Assembly: GCA_963662155.1 (NCBI GenBank)
Contig: OY759261.1
Span: 42,172,056 to 42,236,055, forward strand
Direction: 5' to 3'
Length of the DNA stretch: 64,000 nucleotides
DNA from: Lamellibrachia columna
Lineage: Eukaryota; Annelida; Polychaeta; Sabellida; Siboglinidae
Positions 59,774-64,000 of the stretch are shown here, one piece after another. The position numbers and the translations under genes were made by a program. Each line of letters begins with the position of its first letter. The first letter of the stretch is position 1. The notes under the pieces are model-generated. The model did no database searches. It saw only the letters and a list, made by a program, of their open reading frames with translations, and was not told the DNA's origin.

Positions 59774-61190
59774 CTGAACTACCTTTGCCTTGTTTTGCCA
59801 AATTTTGGCCAGATAGTCAAAAATAATTTAATGGTTCGTCCAGTGATTTCATCAAAACTAAATAACACATTTACATAAACATTTACATAAATGAGCCAGA
59901 ATGTCACATAGGTTTATTTGTTTGCGAAATGACTCTAAAATTATTGAATGGTTAAAACTATGCCAATTCTTCGGAAGTTTAACTCTTCACATGAGAGGAA
60001 GAGATCAGGAGTGACTACATGTATACTTACACGGTTGTTGTTTGAATAGGTTTGATTCTGTCTAAGTTGCTATTTTAAATGTGCAAAGCCTGAATGTTTT
60101 GTATCATATAATCTTAAAACAGATATAGTTCATGCTATAGAGTATTATTTTATGATGAAACCATTAGATTTTGTACCTTCAAAAGTAAGAACAATCCCCC
60201 CAGTTACGGAAACAGTCTGCGAAAACATGACTGGTCAAACGTAGGATGGTTTTTCACCAACAAAATTAAAAGGCAGACAATTATTCACCAGTCTGCCTCC
60301 CCTTTTTGTAAATTTGACTCAAGTGCACAAGTTGTATACGTTGAGCAAGCAAGAAAACTCTCTTATCTACAGACATTGTATGTGAAAAAGTTGACAAGTT
60401 TTCCATGTGAAATCATGTTTTATTTGTTACTGCTATAATAAAATTTGCATTTTATGTTCAGGGCCAAATGTTGTGTGACCAAAGCTTGCGGCCAAGTCTA
60501 GTGACCAAATGTTGTATGAACAAATGTACTGTGATCAAATGTTGTAGATCCATTAATAACATCGAGTTGTTGACAATAAAAAAATGGAATGGGTTGTTTT
60601 AGGGGAACTTGGAGGATTTATTTGTTGTCATTTTGGACATGGAAAATTTCATTGTTGTACATCAAATAAAATCTACAGACGGTGATCAATTGTCAACCTT
60701 TTCATTTCTTGCTGAGGAACTGTTTACACACCAACTTGTCAATTCTTCCAGCCACATGTGTCTTGACCACTGTCCATCTGGTTGTAATCAGTGGCATGTT
60801 TATGTTGACCAGTCCCTCGTCCCTGATAGCCAGTGTCCAGCAGTTGACACAGTTAATGGGCATTTGAAATACCAGATGGTATAATTTGCTAACATCAAAG
60901 ATCACTAGTAATAATCTTCCAACATGTTTGTCTCTTGGTTAACCATCTTGTTACTAGTGGGTCCATATATATTAACCCTTTAACCCATGGCACTTAAAGT
61001 ACCACTAATAAAATGTAATTTTTTTTATAAAATGAAAGATATCCTTTATCCCGTTATTAACACATAAGTATAGCTAAACAAAATCAAATTAGAATCACAT
61101 CTCCTTGGTTCCCCAAGATTTTGGTTTGATCGACAATGTTTGGATTAGTGAAACATCTTATTTTCTCCACACAATAACTATCGGCAATAT
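59774..61190. other. Unassigned, with a GACCAAATGTTGT word patch
   Basis: 60,470-60,550 has GACCAAATGTTGT-type words recurring irregularly. The plus frame at 60,609-60,884 (MEDLFVVILDMENFIVV...) has no family match or splice context that I can support. Confidence 0.4.
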
Positions 61191-61197
61191 CTTCACT

Positions 61198-63120
61198 TCA
61201 CTTTCCCATAACCCGTAAGGATCGTTGGGGCACCATTGATGACTTTCTAACCAGCTCTCTCCATGTTTCCCTGTTCTCGACAGCCCTCTGGGAGTCAGCG
61301 AACTCCATTCCTGTCCACTCTTTGATGTTGTCTTCCCACCTCTTCTTCTGTCTACCTCTTCGTCTCCCCCCTCTTACGGTACCTTGCAAGATAGTCTTTG
61401 CAAGGCCAGATGATCGTGATACATGACCGTACCACTTCAGTTTACGCTTCTTAACTGTTGTAAGAAGGTCATCATATGGTCCGATGGCTTCTTTGATCTT
61501 GTTGCGGACAGCTTCGTTAGTAACATGGTCTTTGTATGATATGCGCAAGATCTTCCGAAAGCATCTCATTTCCATGGCTTGTATCCTCTTCTGTAGATCT
61601 GCTGAGAGGGTCCATGTTTCACAAGCGTACAGAAAGATGGACATGACAAGGGAGCGCATCAGCCTTATCTTCGAACTGACCGTGATGTTTCTGTCGTTCC
61701 ATAAGGGTGTCAACCTTGTTAGTGCTGCTGTTGTCTGTGCAATCCTGGCAAGTATCTCCGGTTTGGAACCCTCATCTGTGATAATTGATCCCAAGTACCT
61801 GAAGCTTGTTACTGTCTGAAGTTTCTGTCCATTAACTTTGACCTCTGTGCTGATGCCTTGTGTGTTGTTCGTCATCAGTTTGGTCTTTTCGGCACTGATC
61901 TCCATGCCGTATGATGTAGATGTTTTTTCAAGGCGCTCCACTAAATTGACTAGTTCTTGTTCATCTCCTGCTAAGCCGTCGATGTCGTCAGCAAAACGAA
62001 GGTTGGTGATTGTCCTGCCTCCAATGCTGACAGTGCCTTGATGGTTTTCTAAAGCATCAGTCATGATCCTTTCCAGAAAAATGTTGAAGAGCGTTGGTGA
62101 TAGTAGGCATCCTTGTCGAACTCCGACTGTTGTTCGAAACCAGTCTCCTATGCTGCTGTTGAAGGTTACTGCACTGGTGGCATTGTCATATAGGTGTTCA
62201 ATGGTTCGGACAAGCTTGGAGCCAATGTTGTACTTCCTCATGGTTGCCCATAGGGCCGCATGCCATACCTTATCAAAGGCCTTCTTGAAATCTATAAAGA
62301 CATGATACAGGCTTTGCTGATGTTGAAGGTGTTTCTCGCAAAGGATTCTAAGGTTGAAGATCTGTTCACTGGTGCTCCGTCCTGCTCGAAAACCCGCTTG
62401 TTCTTCAGCGATAATCTCTTCTGCCTGGGGTTTGAGTCTGTTGAGTAGTATCTTCAACATGACTTTGCTCGGGTGGCTGATGAGGCTGATTGTTCTGTAA
62501 TTTTGGCACATCTGTAGGTTGCCTTTCTTGGGAAGTGTTATGATCAGTGACTGAGTCCATGGGGTGGGCCATTCTCCTGTCTGCCAGATCTTGTTGCAGA
62601 TTGTTGTAAGTGTGGTAATCAAGGCTTCTCCCCCAGCTTGAACCAGTTCTGCTGGTATGTTATCAATTCCAGCTGACTTTCCTTTTTTCAGAGACTTTAT
62701 TGCAGCCTCCACTTCCTCACGAAGAATGGGGTAGTCGTCCTCTTCAGTAGTCTGTGGACAATTTAGTACTGCTGGGTCTCCGTTGGTGTTGTGGCTGTAC
62801 AATTCTGAGCAGTATTCTGTCCATCGATTGAGGATCTGCTGTTCTTCTGTCAGGCATTTCCCTGATTTGTCTTGGATAGTTCTTCACTGATGTCAGGTCT
62901 TTCACTATTTGATAAGCCTTCTTGCTGTTGTTCTTGCTCAAGCTGTCTTCAATTTCACAGCATTGTTCTGCTATCCAGTTATCTTTTGCTCTTCTCATAT
63001 CTTGTTTAATCTTCTTGTTGACTTCTCTGTATTTTGCTGCACCTTCAGGATCACATTTTCTCCTTTTCAGTTCCCTTCTTTCGGCAATATACGTATAGCA
63101 TATCCTGACATTTCTAGCGT
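61198..63120 (-). mobile_element. Non-LTR retrotransposon, 5'-truncated, with 534-codon reverse transcriptase frame
   Basis: Frame 62,802-61,198 contains the fingers and palm of a LINE reverse transcriptase: KSLKKGKSAGIDNIPAEL (about 37-53), QNYRTISLISH, EEQAGFRAGRSTSEQIFNL, VFIDFKKAFDKVW (catalytic Asp171), GVRQGCLLSPTLFNIFLERI (227-246) and FADD at 270-273. Thumb and C-terminal parts run to KWYGHVSRSSGLAKTILQG and GRQKKRWEDNIKEW. The family is RTE-like or a related clade. The endonuclease domain is absent. Upstream coding (AKDNWIAEQCCEIEDSLSKN) lies in another frame, so a frameshift near 62,870-62,890 breaks the ORF; sequence beyond about 63,120 is unrelated. Function was lost by truncation although the polymerase frame stays open. 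Confidence 0.9.
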
Positions 63121-63530
63121 TTTATTATTTTATTGATCTCCAGTCACTGACTGAACCTTGAAGAAAGATTGACAAACAATGTAGCTGTGCTATAAATTCA
63201 ATTAATGACACTGCTAATTGTCTGATTTCCCAGCATATATCGTCATATAATTGTAATAATAAAAAACAGTAATTCAGCTGGAATAACAAGTAGTTGGTAT
63301 TACTGTTGTATCTATAACAAGTAGTTGGTATTACTGCAATGTTGTATCTATTTTACTGACACCCGAATAGCAAAAAGATGACTGATAAACATGTTTACAT
63401 CCAGTATGTCTTCCTTATCTGACCAACAATACCACATTCCAATTTCATGTTTACAACAGATATCTATTATATTCAAATATAGCAGATAGTAACTTTGTCA
63501 GATAACATGAGAAGTACAGCAACAAAATAC
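63121..63530. other. Unassigned interval
   Basis: Only a short direct repeat (ATAACAAGTAGTTGGTATTA twice near 63,282 and 63,316). No gene seen. Confidence 0.5.
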
Positions 63531-63535
63531 CAACT

Positions 63536-63784
63536 GACCCCCTGCTGCCACTGCAGGGGCACAAATGACCCCCTGCTTCCACTGCAGGAGCACAATTGAC
63601 CCCCTGCTGCCACTGCAGGAGCACAATTGACCCCCTGCTGCCACTGCAGGAGCACAATTGACCCCCTCCTGTCACTGCAGGAGCACAATTGACCCCCTGC
63701 TGCCACTGCAGGAGCACAATTGACCCCCTGCTGCCACTGCAGGAGCACAATTGACCCCCTGCTGCCACTGCAGGAGCACAATTG
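63536..63784 (+). repeat. 31-bp minisatellite, eight copies
   Basis: Unit: TGACCCCCTGCTGCCACTGC plus AGGAGCACAAT, nearly identical. The Cys/Ser/Gly-rich minus frames (NCAPAVAAGGQLCSC...) are read-through of the array. Confidence 0.97.
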
Positions 63785-63839
63785 GTCAACAAACATCTGG
63801 CTGGGAGGAATGCACTAGCTATGAGGCATCTGGATATGA

Positions 63840-64000
63840 CATCAGGCCACAAGACGTTTTGTCACAGAACAATTTGTCATATGACATTAACTTTGGTCAT
63901 TAGACCTTTGGTCATGATAAAAATATTTGACCAAGCTACAGATATTTGCTCATGGTTGAGATATGTGGTCATGAGATATTTTGGAGACAATATATCTGAC
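63840..64000 (+). repeat. Degenerate TTTGGTCAT word repeats
   Basis: TTTGTCACAG, TTTGTCATATGAC, TTTGGTCATTAGACC, TTTGGTCATGAT and TGTGGTCATGAG follow one another irregularly to the window edge. Similar in style to the patches at 54.3, 58.0, 58.9 and 60.5 kb. Confidence 0.5.

Noticed and set aside
61484..62448. Several plus-strand frames of 60-110 codons
   Set aside because: Antisense shadows of the reverse transcriptase frame.
63451..63852. Cys-rich repetitive minus-strand frames resembling a secreted Cys-rich protein
   Set aside because: Produced by the 31-bp array, which is open in more than one phase. No splice sites or start context.

Overview
This is eukaryotic, animal-type DNA. It is AT-rich, has a gene split by GT-AG introns, non-LTR retrotransposon fragments, SINE- and MITE-like repeats and very many minisatellites. 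The style of repeats suggests a marine invertebrate (mollusc, brachiopod, lancelet or similar). I cannot fix the phylum from the sequence alone. Nothing looks bacterial: there are no operons, CRISPR arrays or prophage.

The one gene I can model with confidence is on the minus strand, from 26,015 down to 10,262. It has six coding exons (26,015-25,836; 14,139-13,968; 13,170-13,039; 12,610-12,449; 11,829-11,668; 10,746-10,262). Every junction is GT-AG and the phases agree, giving a 430-residue short-chain dehydrogenase/reductase of the retinol dehydrogenase 11-14 type. Its Rossmann and catalytic motifs are complete, and it carries an unusual C-terminal tail of about 110 residues rich in Lys and Glu. 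Intron 1 is about 11.7 kb and holds at least ten tandem or dispersed repeats. An in-frame stop just before the ATG, and a splice acceptor before that, suggest a non-coding first exon further right.

Left flank (1-10,260): a possible two-exon 3' end of a plus-strand gene (135-275 and 5,290-5,800, weak), a 28-bp perfect hairpin, copies of several dispersed repeats, a TA-flanked MITE, and a 0.94-kb G-rich minisatellite that seems to be an expanded pol III A box in front of a SINE body.

Right flank (26-64 kb): mostly repeats. There are minus-strand LINE fragments at 39.6-40.3, 51.4, 52.8-53.5 and 61.2-63.1 kb (the last with a 534-codon open reverse transcriptase), plus-strand LINE 3' ends at 23.3 and 37.8 kb, and minisatellite arrays at 24.2, 24.7, 29.5, 31.7, 32.2, 48-49, 56-57, 58.5, 59.6 and 63.5 kb. 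Two weak gene-start candidates stand out: a TATA/initiator region with an upstream RFX X-box at 39.1-39.4 kb (+), and a signal-peptide-like first exon at 47,421-47,200 (-).

Most long open frames here are artefacts. They come from tandem repeats, often with unit lengths divisible by three or with no stop in the three phases, or they lie opposite retrotransposon genes. I found no new multi-gene system. The unusual features are the repeat-derived structures, the repeats placed against splice sites, and the tailed dehydrogenase.
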